Assembly: GCA_963823845.1 (NCBI GenBank)
Contig: CAWGND010000008.1
Coordinates: 1,240,001 to 1,304,000 of the forward strand
Direction: 5' to 3'
Length of the DNA: 64,000 nucleotides
Source of the DNA: Alloacidobacterium sp963823845
GTDB taxonomy: Bacteria; Acidobacteriota; Terriglobia; Terriglobales; Acidobacteriaceae
The stretch's first letter is position 1. Each line of letters opens with the position of its first letter. The translations under genes were made by a program, and so were the position numbers. Positions 39,086 to 47,136 of this stretch are shown here, piece after piece. Below the pieces are notes generated by a model. That model worked only from the letters and a program-made list of their open reading frames with translations. It did no database searches and was not told the DNA's origin.

Positions 39086-40008
39086 AGCAGGTTGTGCTCG
39101 AAAACGGCGCGCTGCGCGTAACCATATTGCCTTCGCTCGGCGGCAAAATCGCCTCCATTCAGATTTTGCCTGGTGAAGAAGAATTGCTGCAGCAGCCCCT
39201 GCAACCGTATGCTCTTCGCACTCGATATATGAATTTTGATGCCAGCGACGCCAGCGGCTGGGATGAATGTCTCCCCTCCGTAGCCGCCTGCGATATGCAA
39301 ACCGCTTCCGGGATCGTGTCGATTCCCGACCACGGGGATTTTTGGCAGGTGACATGGAAAGCGAGTTCGGGAAACGGGAAAAAGCTGGCTATGTCCGCGG
39401 ACGGCTTCAGCCTTCCATTACGATTCAGCAGGATCTTGAGCCTCGATCGGAATCGCCTTCACATCGCCTACACTCTGCGGAATCTGAGCAGTGAGGCGGT
39501 GGAATATGTATGGTCTGCGCATCCTCTATTTGTAGTCGAGAAGGGCGACCGCATTGTCCTGCCCGACTCGATCCGGGAGGTCACTGTCGAAGGCTCTGCG
39601 CAAAATAGACTTGGCCGGCGAGGAACGAAACAGACGTGGCCGAAGGCCACGTTGATGAATCAGGAGATCGCGGATCTCGCTCTTGCCGGCGAAGTTGCCG
39701 ATGGAATTGGCGACAAGCTTTTTGCTGCCTCTCCGCCGGAAGGGTGGTGCGCGATCGAGCGCAAGCGGCTGAAACGTCGCGTTGAGTTGCGGTTCGCCCC
39801 TCAGGAGCTACCCTATTTAGGACTCTGGATTTGCTATGGCGGCTGGCCAGAGCATGGTGTAAACCGCCAGCAATGCGTGGCTCTGGAACCCTGTACTGCC
39901 GATGGCGACTCGCTGGCATTAGCGGCCCTGCAAGGCCGGGCGCGGCGACTTGCGGCGAAGACGGAAGCTCATTGGTCGCTCGATTTGGATGTGAGTGGTG
40001 TATTGTGA
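39031..40008 (+). CDS. Aldose 1-epimerase-like protein
   Basis: 325 residues from the ATG at 39031 inside the end of the decarboxylase gene. It is a galactose-mutarotase-like beta-sandwich: NGALRVTILPSLGGKIASI at the start, DASGWDECLPSV, IPDHGDFWQVTW (with a candidate catalytic His), YTLRNLSSEAVEYVWSAHPLF, LGLWICYGGWPEHG and ALEPCTADGDSL. Epimerases interconvert alpha and beta anomers; divergent members of the superfamily act on sugar phosphates or have unknown roles. The position directly before galK fits galactose metabolism. Some family motifs differ from GalM, so GalM itself is not claimed. Confidence 0.75.
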   Translation: MGEVEPRNLESDRIDESIEQVVLENGALRVTILPSLGGKIASIQILPGEEELLQQPLQPYALRTRYMNFDASDASGWDECLPSVAACDMQTASGIVSIPDHGDFWQVTWKASSGNGKKLAMSADGFSLPLRFSRILSLDRNRLHIAYTLRNLSSEAVEYVWSAHPLFVVEKGDRIVLPDSIREVTVEGSAQNRLGRRGTKQTWPKATLMNQEIADLALAGEVADGIGDKLFAASPPEGWCAIERKRLKRRVELRFAPQELPYLGLWICYGGWPEHGVNRQQCVALEPCTADGDSLALAALQGRARRLAAKTEAHWSLDLDVSGVL

Positions 40009-40042
40009 GCGTGGGCTTTTTATTTTTCCTGAGGCTCGAAGA

Positions 40043-41221
40043 ATGCTAGATGTAAGCGGTATCAGTAAGCTTCACAGAGAAAAATTCGGTAAAGCTCCTG
40101 TTGTCTTCATGGCTCCCGGGCGCGTGAACCTGATCGGCGAGCATACCGACTACGCCGATGGCTTTGTGATGCCGGCCGCTATTGATTTCGCTACGTTCGC
40201 AGCAATCTCCCCAAGCGACGACCAGAACGCAACGGTTTTTTCCAGGAACTTCGGCGAAGCGGTTGGTCGCGGGCTCGATACAATCGGCACCCGCGGTTCA
40301 CATCATTGGAGCGACTATCCCTTCGGCGTGCTTTCCATCCTGCAGCAGGAGGGAATTGCCGTTCCCGGTTTTCATCTGACACTCGACGGCAATGTTCCTC
40401 TGGGCGCGGGGCTTAGCTCTTCAGCATCGATTGAAGTCGCCAGCATGCTCGCGATGCTCCACATTGCCGAAGCTTCGCTACCTCTGCCCAAAATCGCTCT
40501 GCTTTGCCAGCGCGCGGAAAATGACTACGTAGGCGCTCCATGCGGAATCATGGATCAGTTTGTATCGTGTTGCGGGGCTGCTGATCATGCTTTGCTTCTG
40601 GACTGTCGCAGTCTTGCCTATCGGCTTGCACCCATTCCAAAACACTTGAGTCTTGTGATCTGCAACACGATGGTGAAACATTCCCATGCTGGCGGCGAGT
40701 ACGGTTCGCGCCGGGCCGAAGTTGAGGAGGGCACGGCCATCCTCCGGCGCCATCGCCCAGAGATTCGCCTGTTGCGGGATGCTACCGTCGAGGATCTCAA
40801 ACGCTGGGGCTACGAAATGCCGCCTGACGTGCTTAAGCGATGCCGACATGTCATCACCGAGAATACCCGCACCGTGGCTGCGGCAGATGCCCTGGAGGCG
40901 AACGACCTGACGACACTAGGGCGTCTCATGGCAGAGGCTCACGCCAGCTATCGCGACGACTTCGAAGCAAGCTGTCCCGAGGCCGACATCATGGTCGAAA
41001 TTGCCAACAAGCAGGAAGGTTGTGTGGGTGCAAGACTCACGGGGGGGGGATTCGGAGGCTGCACCGTGAACCTAGTGGAATCGGTGCACGCGGTGCAATT
41101 CGCCTCAAATATTGCCGCCAATTATAAGGAGCTTACCGGCATCCATCCTGAGATTTACGAGAGCCATGCATCGGCGGGCGCACACGAAGTGGAGCAACGC
41201 GCGCCCTTACCACAAAGTTAA
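40043..41221 (+). CDS. galK: Galactokinase
   Basis: 392 residues; the ATG at 40043 follows CTGAGG. GHMP-kinase motifs are complete: MAPGRVNLIGEHTDYADGFVMPAAI (galactokinase signature), GNVPLGAGLSSSAS (phosphate loop), CGIMDQF with the catalytic Asp, and GARLTGGGFGGCTVNL. It phosphorylates alpha-D-galactose with ATP, the first committed step of the Leloir pathway. It lies 34 bp after the epimerase-like gene. The LTGGG codons contain an uninterrupted run of nine G (41041-41049). galT and galE are not in this window. Confidence 0.95.
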   Translation: MLDVSGISKLHREKFGKAPVVFMAPGRVNLIGEHTDYADGFVMPAAIDFATFAAISPSDDQNATVFSRNFGEAVGRGLDTIGTRGSHHWSDYPFGVLSILQQEGIAVPGFHLTLDGNVPLGAGLSSSASIEVASMLAMLHIAEASLPLPKIALLCQRAENDYVGAPCGIMDQFVSCCGAADHALLLDCRSLAYRLAPIPKHLSLVICNTMVKHSHAGGEYGSRRAEVEEGTAILRRHRPEIRLLRDATVEDLKRWGYEMPPDVLKRCRHVITENTRTVAAADALEANDLTTLGRLMAEAHASYRDDFEASCPEADIMVEIANKQEGCVGARLTGGGFGGCTVNLVESVHAVQFASNIAANYKELTGIHPEIYESHASAGAHEVEQRAPLPQS

Positions 41222-41430
41222 CTCGTTCTTTTCCAAAATTATGACAACTCGATGACTTTCTACATTCCTTTTGTTCGTTTAATCCTCTGATGCGCTTGCT
41301 AAAATTCATAGCTGGATTGCTGATTGGTGTCGCCGCGAGGAGATCGCGGCGGCAGCAGAAATTATATCCGTGCAGCCATTGGATCGACAGCGACGATTCG
41401 TTGATTGTTGTGCACGGGGAGATGAGTTGA

Positions 41431-43191
41431 ATGAGTCTTTTACCTGGTTTTGCCTCTCTCAACACTAATGAGAGTTCGCGTATCGCCTATTTTTCCATGG
41501 AAATTGCAGTAGCTCCGGATATGCCCACTTATAGTGGGGGTCTGGGTGTGCTTGCCGGTGATACTTTGCGCTCCGCCGCCGATATGGGACTGCCTCTCGC
41601 CGCGGTAACGCTCGCGCATCGCAAAGGCTACTTCAGACAGCGCCTAGATCTGGACGGCCTGCAAACTGAAGAGTCACAGCCGTGGAATATCGAAGAAAAG
41701 CTGTCACTTGAGGAGCCGGTTGTCATTATCACGATTGAAGAGCGTGAGATCGCACTGCGCGCGTGGCGCTATGACCTGATCGGCGTAACCGGCCACAGGA
41801 TTCCGATTTATTTTCTCGACGCAGACCTTCAACAGAATGATCCACGTGATCGCACCCTTACGGATCAGTTGTACGGCGGCGATGGCGATTACCGGTTGCG
41901 TCAGGAAATCATCCTCGGCATTGGCGGAGTGCGTATCCTTGACGCCCTCAAATACAAGGCTACGGTCTATCACATGAATGAGGGACACGCGGCTCTGCTG
42001 ACTCTCGCCCTGATGGAAGATCAGCTGAAAGGCGCCATTCTTGCGTCGGCGACCGATAACGACGTAGCTGAAGTCCGCCAACTTTGTGTCTTCACGACGC
42101 ACACGCCGGTACCTGCGGGTCACGATCGGTTCTCCCTTGAGCAGGCCGATCGCATTCTCGGCCGGGAACGCGTCTCTTTCCTTGAACGCAAAGGTTGCAT
42201 TCACGAGGGCCTGCTGAACATGACATACGTTGCGTTGCGCTTTTCGCGCTTTGTAAACGGCGTGGCCATGCAGCACGGTAAAGTTTCCCGCGCGATGTTT
42301 CCGGACTACGACATCAGCGCCATCACCAATGGGGTCCATGCAGCCACGTGGACTGCGGCTTCTTTCCGGGGTGTCTATGACCGTCACATGCCTCGCTGGC
42401 GGCAGGACAATGTAACGCTACGGTATGCGATCGACATCCCGGAAGAAGAAATCGAGAGCGCCCACGCGGCCGCCAAACAACTGCTGATCGACGCCGTGGC
42501 TCAGCGCGCCGGTGTTGGGCTAAGGCCTGACGTCTTCACGATTGGCTTTGCGCGCCGCGCAGCCACCTACAAACGGGCCGACCTTCTCTTTACCGATCCG
42601 GAACGGCTCGTCCGCTGTGCACAGGAACGCGGAGGGTTGCAAATCATTTACAGCGGCAAAGCGCATCCGGCGGATGCGCCGGGCAAGGCAAAGATCCGTC
42701 ATGTCATCGAACTGGCAAAGAAGCTGAATTCCGATACCTTGCGAGTCGTCTATCTTGAAAACTACGAATGGACGCTCGGCGCGCTGCTCACGGGCGGAGT
42801 AGACGTGTGGCTCAATACGCCCAAGCGCCCGTATGAGGCATCCGGCACCAGCGGCATGAAGGCCGCCTTGAACGGTGTGCCGAGCCTCAGCATCCTTGAC
42901 GGTTGGTGGATTGAAGGCTGGATCGAAGGCGTAACCGGCTGGGCGATCGAAGACCATGAGGATGAGGCCGCCGAAGCAAACTCCCTGTACGATCAGCTAG
43001 AGCACGTGCTACTTCCGCTTTATTACCAGCAGCCGCAACAGTGGCGCCGCATCATGCGCTCCACGATCGCTCTAAACGGGTCCTTCTTCAATACGCAACG
43101 CATGTTGGAACAATATGTTGTCAACGCCTATTTCCCGGAACAGCGAATTGCCGAGCCAATCGAAGAGCCTGAGCCTGCCCTGACGAGGTAA
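41431..43191 (+). CDS. glgP: Alpha-glucan phosphorylase (short GT35 type)
   Basis: 586 residues, the compact bacterial/archaeal GlgP type rather than the roughly 800-residue MalP type. N-terminal: IAYFSMEIAVAPDMPTYSGGLGVLAGD; then YHMNEGHAALL, FTTHTPVPAGHDRF, ITNGVHAATW, IGFARRAATYKRADLLF, and the PLP-binding EASGTSGMKAALNGVPSLSILDGWW (about residue 470, Lys as Schiff base). It removes glucose-1-phosphate from glycogen or maltodextrin. The upstream gap (41222-41430) has a GC-rich 8-bp hairpin (41331-41351). A small unknown gene follows. Confidence 0.93.
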   Translation: MSLLPGFASLNTNESSRIAYFSMEIAVAPDMPTYSGGLGVLAGDTLRSAADMGLPLAAVTLAHRKGYFRQRLDLDGLQTEESQPWNIEEKLSLEEPVVIITIEEREIALRAWRYDLIGVTGHRIPIYFLDADLQQNDPRDRTLTDQLYGGDGDYRLRQEIILGIGGVRILDALKYKATVYHMNEGHAALLTLALMEDQLKGAILASATDNDVAEVRQLCVFTTHTPVPAGHDRFSLEQADRILGRERVSFLERKGCIHEGLLNMTYVALRFSRFVNGVAMQHGKVSRAMFPDYDISAITNGVHAATWTAASFRGVYDRHMPRWRQDNVTLRYAIDIPEEEIESAHAAAKQLLIDAVAQRAGVGLRPDVFTIGFARRAATYKRADLLFTDPERLVRCAQERGGLQIIYSGKAHPADAPGKAKIRHVIELAKKLNSDTLRVVYLENYEWTLGALLTGGVDVWLNTPKRPYEASGTSGMKAALNGVPSLSILDGWWIEGWIEGVTGWAIEDHEDEAAEANSLYDQLEHVLLPLYYQQPQQWRRIMRSTIALNGSFFNTQRMLEQYVVNAYFPEQRIAEPIEEPEPALTR

Positions 43192-43348
43192 CCACTAGAG
43201 TCACGCGGAAGTACTGAACTGGAAACAATCGTAGTCTTACGAAAGACTTTGATTGGGAGAACTAATACTGCGTCACAAAATGCATGAAACAGTGTTTCAA
43301 TTTCCGATAGCCGGACTTCTGAACGTCTAATAGTACGAGGAGTGCGCG

Positions 43349-43591
43349 ATGGCGGATAAAAACATGATCGAGAAATTTTCCATGGCAGAGCTCTCACGGT
43401 TGCGGCAGGAATTGATGCAATCGGGAATCGACTCAAGACAGGCCGCGGAAATGGTTACCGCATTTCTAGGCGCGCACGGATATGGCGTAAATTCCGCATT
43501 GGTTCCCGATGTGCTTCCGCGCCTCGAAGGCTTCGGCTGTTCGGTCGATTGTATTCAGGCCGAACTGGAGCGTGTCGCCCTGGTCATGTGA
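43349..43591 (+). CDS. Small hypothetical protein
   Basis: 80 residues with a good ribosome binding site (GAGGAG, 8 bp before the ATG). The sequence is helical and amphipathic: MIEKFSMAELSRLRQELM, DSRQAAEMVTAFLGAHGYGV, then VPDVLPRLEGFGCSVDCIQAELERVA. It is soluble, with two Cys five residues apart near the C-terminus. The family was not recognised; the pattern of two or three helices could be a small DNA-binding or adaptor protein. It stands alone between glgP and the transglutaminase operon. Confidence 0.6.
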   Translation: MADKNMIEKFSMAELSRLRQELMQSGIDSRQAAEMVTAFLGAHGYGVNSALVPDVLPRLEGFGCSVDCIQAELERVALVM

Positions 43592-43923
43592 CGCTGTTAT
43601 TCCACGGCTGGGTCCGCCGGTTCGCTCAGTACCGCAACATCTGGCCAAGGAACTCTTGGAATCGGCCATGAGCTTCTGCGGTTGGACACGCTCAAGGCTA
43701 ACGGGCCTCGTAGCCCACTTCGTTATTCCAGCAGGGTTCCCGCGAACTTACAATCTGTCCTCACATACAGGAAGTCGCGCGCCAATGATGAGAAAATTGC
43801 AGCGTTGGCTCTATCCTTAAGGTAGCTTTACAGCAGAAGCTTCTGTGAAACACTTAGGGTTTTCGAGTTCGCGATCCTGGGAAGTGCGAGCGAAGAGTCC
43901 ATATCTGAGCGGCATGAGGGTGG
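43592..43923. other. Intergenic region, no gene seen
   Basis: 332 bp upstream of the transglutaminase operon. Short open frames here lack start context and sensible composition. It presumably holds the operon promoter, but no convincing -35/-10 pair was identified. Confidence 0.4.
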
Positions 43924-46900
43924 ATGGGTTTACAGGTTGCTCTCAATCACCGGACGCAGTACCGATATGACAAGGCCGTTTCGCTCGGTCCGCAAGTCAT
44001 ACAGTTGCGTCCTGCTCCGCATTGTCGAACACCGATCCTCAGCTACTCGCTTAAGATCACTCCGGCCCAACACCTGCTCAACTGGCAGCTTGATCCGCAC
44101 GCCAATTATCTGGCGCGCATTCTCTTTTCAAACAAGACGAACGAGTTTGTCGTTGAGGTGGACCTCGTCGCAGAGTTTTCTTCCTTCAATCCATTCGCTT
44201 TCCTGTTGGAACCGGGAGTCCAGGATTACCCGTTCGAATACGAGCCGACGCTAGCTAAGGATCTCGAACCGTACCGTTCGGTCGATCCGGCCGGTCCTTC
44301 GCTCCGGGCTTTTCTTGAGACTTTTTCCGACGAAAAGCGCGGAACGATCGGCTTCCTGGTGGACTTGAACCGAAGGGTGCGAGACTACGTTGGATATGAG
44401 ACCCGGATGAACCCGGGCGTCCAGACATGCGAAGAAACTCTGGACAGGCGCATGGGCTCCTGCCGTGATTCGGCGTGGCTCCTCGTACAGGTTCTACGGC
44501 ATTTGGGATTCGCGGCACGCTTCGTCTCCGGGTATCTGATTCAGCTGGCGTCGGACGATCCGGATCAAGGCGGTCCGCAAACCGACTCCGCAGAATTACA
44601 TGCCTGGGCGGAAGCATTCCTGCCGGGTGCGGGATGGATCGGGATGGATGCAACCTCGGGCCTGTTCGCGGGCGACGGTCACATCCCACTTGCCTGTACG
44701 CCGGATGCTTCAAGGGCCGCGCCTATTGGAGGAACGGTCGAGCGTGCCAACGTGGACTTCAGCTACTCCATGTCCATTCGCCGCCTGAATGATGCGCCAC
44801 GAACTTCCAAGCCTTTCACAGAGGAAGATTGGGTGCAGCTGGAAGAGGTCGCGCATAGCATCGACGCCGATCTGAAAGCGCAGGATGTACGCCTGACTAT
44901 GGGAGGCGAGCCAACCTTTGTCGGCATCGACGAGCCCGAGAGTCCGCAGTGGAACATTGATGCCCTTGGCGAGATGAAACGCACCCGCGGATTGAGCCTC
45001 ATCCAAGGTCTGCGCGAGAGAATGGCGTCCGGCGGCCTGCTTCATTACGGACAGGGCAAATGGTATCCGGGCGAGCCGCTGCCGCGTTGGGCGCTGAGCT
45101 GCTTCTGGCGCGTCGATGGTGTTGCGATCTGGGAGAAAGTCGATCTCATCGCCCGCGAAGATCAGGACTACAGCTTCGGCACGACGGATGCTTTCGCATT
45201 TGTGGAAGCGCTTACGCGCCGGCTTCAGGTGAGTTCTGGAAACCTGCTGCCAGCATACAACTCCGCCGAGTCGATGGAGCCAGCGGGGTACATTTTGCCA
45301 ATCCGCCGCCGACAGCCTTCTGGCCACTTATGCTGGTCGAGTCAGTTGTGGTTTCCTCGTCCGGCGCGTCTGCAACTGCTGCCTGGGGATTCGCCCATTG
45401 GTTATCGCATTCCGACCGAGTCCTTGACATGGGTAGCTCCTGACGAACTCGATTACGAATATGAGGCTGCACCCAACGCGGATCTGGTCAAGCTCCCGCC
45501 ACGTCCGGCGCGTGGCATCGATCTGTTTGGGAAAGAGCCGATCGCAGATCCGCTGCCGGCTTTATCGAGCAAGGCGGAGACGGCGCCGGAGTTGATACGG
45601 CCAGCACTCTGCGTAGAGGCTCGAGAAGGCCGCCTGCATGTATTTCTGCCATATGCGCCCAAGCTCGCAGATTATCTTGACCTACTTGCAGCCGTCGAGG
45701 ATACCTGCCAGTACCTCCACAAACCGGTGTGGCTGGAAGGTTATCCTCCACCATTCGATCCGAGGCTGCGCTCGTTCAGCGTCACTCCCGACCCCGGCGT
45801 TCTGGAAATAAACCTGCCCCCCGCGAGCAATTGGGACGAACTCCAACGAATCAATACGGTGCTTTTTGAGGAAGCGCGCAAAAACAGGTTGACCGCTGAA
45901 AAATTCGCCTACGATGGCAGCCATCTCGCCACCGGCGGCGGCAGCCATATCGTGATCGGCGGAGCCACCGTTCTGGACAGCCCTTTTCTGCGTCGCCCCG
46001 ATCTGCTGCGCAGCATGGTCGCGTTCTGGCAGAATCATCCATCGTTGTCGTACCTGTTTTCCGGCATGTATGTCGGTCCTACGAGCCAGTATCCGCGCAT
46101 CGACGAGGCGCGGATGGATGCACTGTATGAACTGGAACTTGCCTTTCAGCACTTGCCTTTGAGCGACTGCCCACCGAGTACGATGGATGGACTATTCCGC
46201 AATTTACTCGTGGATGTCACAGGAAACTCGCATCGCGCCGAGTTCTGCATCGACAAGCTTTATGCACCCGAAGGTCTTGGATTGCGCCTCGGCCTTCTCG
46301 AATTGCGTGCCTTCGAAATGGCTCCGCATGTCAGAATGGGGCTTGTCGAGATGCTTCTGATCCGTGCTCTGGTCTGTATGTTCTGGAAGCGGCCTTTCGA
46401 CGGCAGCCTGGTCCATTGGGGCACTGCACTCCATGACCGTTTTATGCTTCCGCATTTCGTCAGGCGCGATTTTTCTGATGTGATCACCCAGTTGCGCCGG
46501 TTCGGCTACAACTTTGAGGAGAAGTGGTTTGCTTCGCACTTCGAGTTTCGCTTCCCCAAGATCGGTTCGGTCGCTACGGAGGGTGTCGAACTGGAGCTGC
46601 GTGAGGCCCTCGAGCCCTGGAACGTGCTGGCAGAAGAGACGACTTCCGGCCGAACGGTGCGCAGCGTTGACTCGTCGCTCGAACGGCTCCAGGTAAAGGT
46701 TTCAGGATTCACGACGGAATCCCGCTACGTGGTTGCATGCAACGGACGCCGGGTACCGCTCAATCCAACAGGTGATCCTGGAGAGGCAGTAGCGGGCGTA
46801 CGGTATCGCGCTCGACAACTATCGGCATCGCTATACCCTACTATCCCTGTGCACGCGCCGCTCGTCTTCGATATCATCGACCGCTGGAACGAGCGTTCGA

Positions 46901-47136
46901 TTGGCCGATGTATCTACCACACCAAGCCGCCCGACGGTCGCATATACACAGCCCGGCCCGTCAACGCAAAGGAGGCAGAAGATCGCCGCCAGGAGCGCTT
47001 TCAGGTATCTAACGATCCTCCCAACCTTATGACCGCGCCGGAAGACGAGATCAACACGCACTTCCCGATGACTCTGGACCTGAGGTTGCCTGTCGCCGCC
47101 GACAAGCGGCGCACTGAGAAGCAGGACCTCGTCTGA
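43924..47136 (+). CDS. Transglutaminase-like protein fused to DUF2126
   Basis: 1,070 residues. An N-terminal bacterial transglutaminase N domain (NHRTQYRYDKAVSLGPQVIQLRPAP) precedes a papain-like core with RMGSCRDSAWLL (Cys near residue 180), SAELHAWAEAFLPGAGWIGMDATSG (His and Asp). From about residue 290 a DUF2126 domain runs to the C-terminus: LTMGGEPTFVGIDEPES, YGQGKWYPGEPLPRW, GGGSHIVIGGATVLDSPFLRRPDLL, and HRAEFCIDKLYAPE. DUF2126 has been predicted to be a COOH-NH2 ligase-type domain of peptide-modifying systems. The stop codon overlaps the next start (TGATG), so the three genes form a coupled operon. The substrate is unknown. Confidence 0.88.
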   Translation: MGLQVALNHRTQYRYDKAVSLGPQVIQLRPAPHCRTPILSYSLKITPAQHLLNWQLDPHANYLARILFSNKTNEFVVEVDLVAEFSSFNPFAFLLEPGVQDYPFEYEPTLAKDLEPYRSVDPAGPSLRAFLETFSDEKRGTIGFLVDLNRRVRDYVGYETRMNPGVQTCEETLDRRMGSCRDSAWLLVQVLRHLGFAARFVSGYLIQLASDDPDQGGPQTDSAELHAWAEAFLPGAGWIGMDATSGLFAGDGHIPLACTPDASRAAPIGGTVERANVDFSYSMSIRRLNDAPRTSKPFTEEDWVQLEEVAHSIDADLKAQDVRLTMGGEPTFVGIDEPESPQWNIDALGEMKRTRGLSLIQGLRERMASGGLLHYGQGKWYPGEPLPRWALSCFWRVDGVAIWEKVDLIAREDQDYSFGTTDAFAFVEALTRRLQVSSGNLLPAYNSAESMEPAGYILPIRRRQPSGHLCWSSQLWFPRPARLQLLPGDSPIGYRIPTESLTWVAPDELDYEYEAAPNADLVKLPPRPARGIDLFGKEPIADPLPALSSKAETAPELIRPALCVEAREGRLHVFLPYAPKLADYLDLLAAVEDTCQYLHKPVWLEGYPPPFDPRLRSFSVTPDPGVLEINLPPASNWDELQRINTVLFEEARKNRLTAEKFAYDGSHLATGGGSHIVIGGATVLDSPFLRRPDLLRSMVAFWQNHPSLSYLFSGMYVGPTSQYPRIDEARMDALYELELAFQHLPLSDCPPSTMDGLFRNLLVDVTGNSHRAEFCIDKLYAPEGLGLRLGLLELRAFEMAPHVRMGLVEMLLIRALVCMFWKRPFDGSLVHWGTALHDRFMLPHFVRRDFSDVITQLRRFGYNFEEKWFASHFEFRFPKIGSVATEGVELELREALEPWNVLAEETTSGRTVRSVDSSLERLQVKVSGFTTESRYVVACNGRRVPLNPTGDPGEAVAGVRYRARQLSASLYPTIPVHAPLVFDIIDRWNERSIGRCIYHTKPPDGRIYTARPVNAKEAEDRRQERFQVSNDPPNLMTAPEDEINTHFPMTLDLRLPVAADKRRTEKQDLV

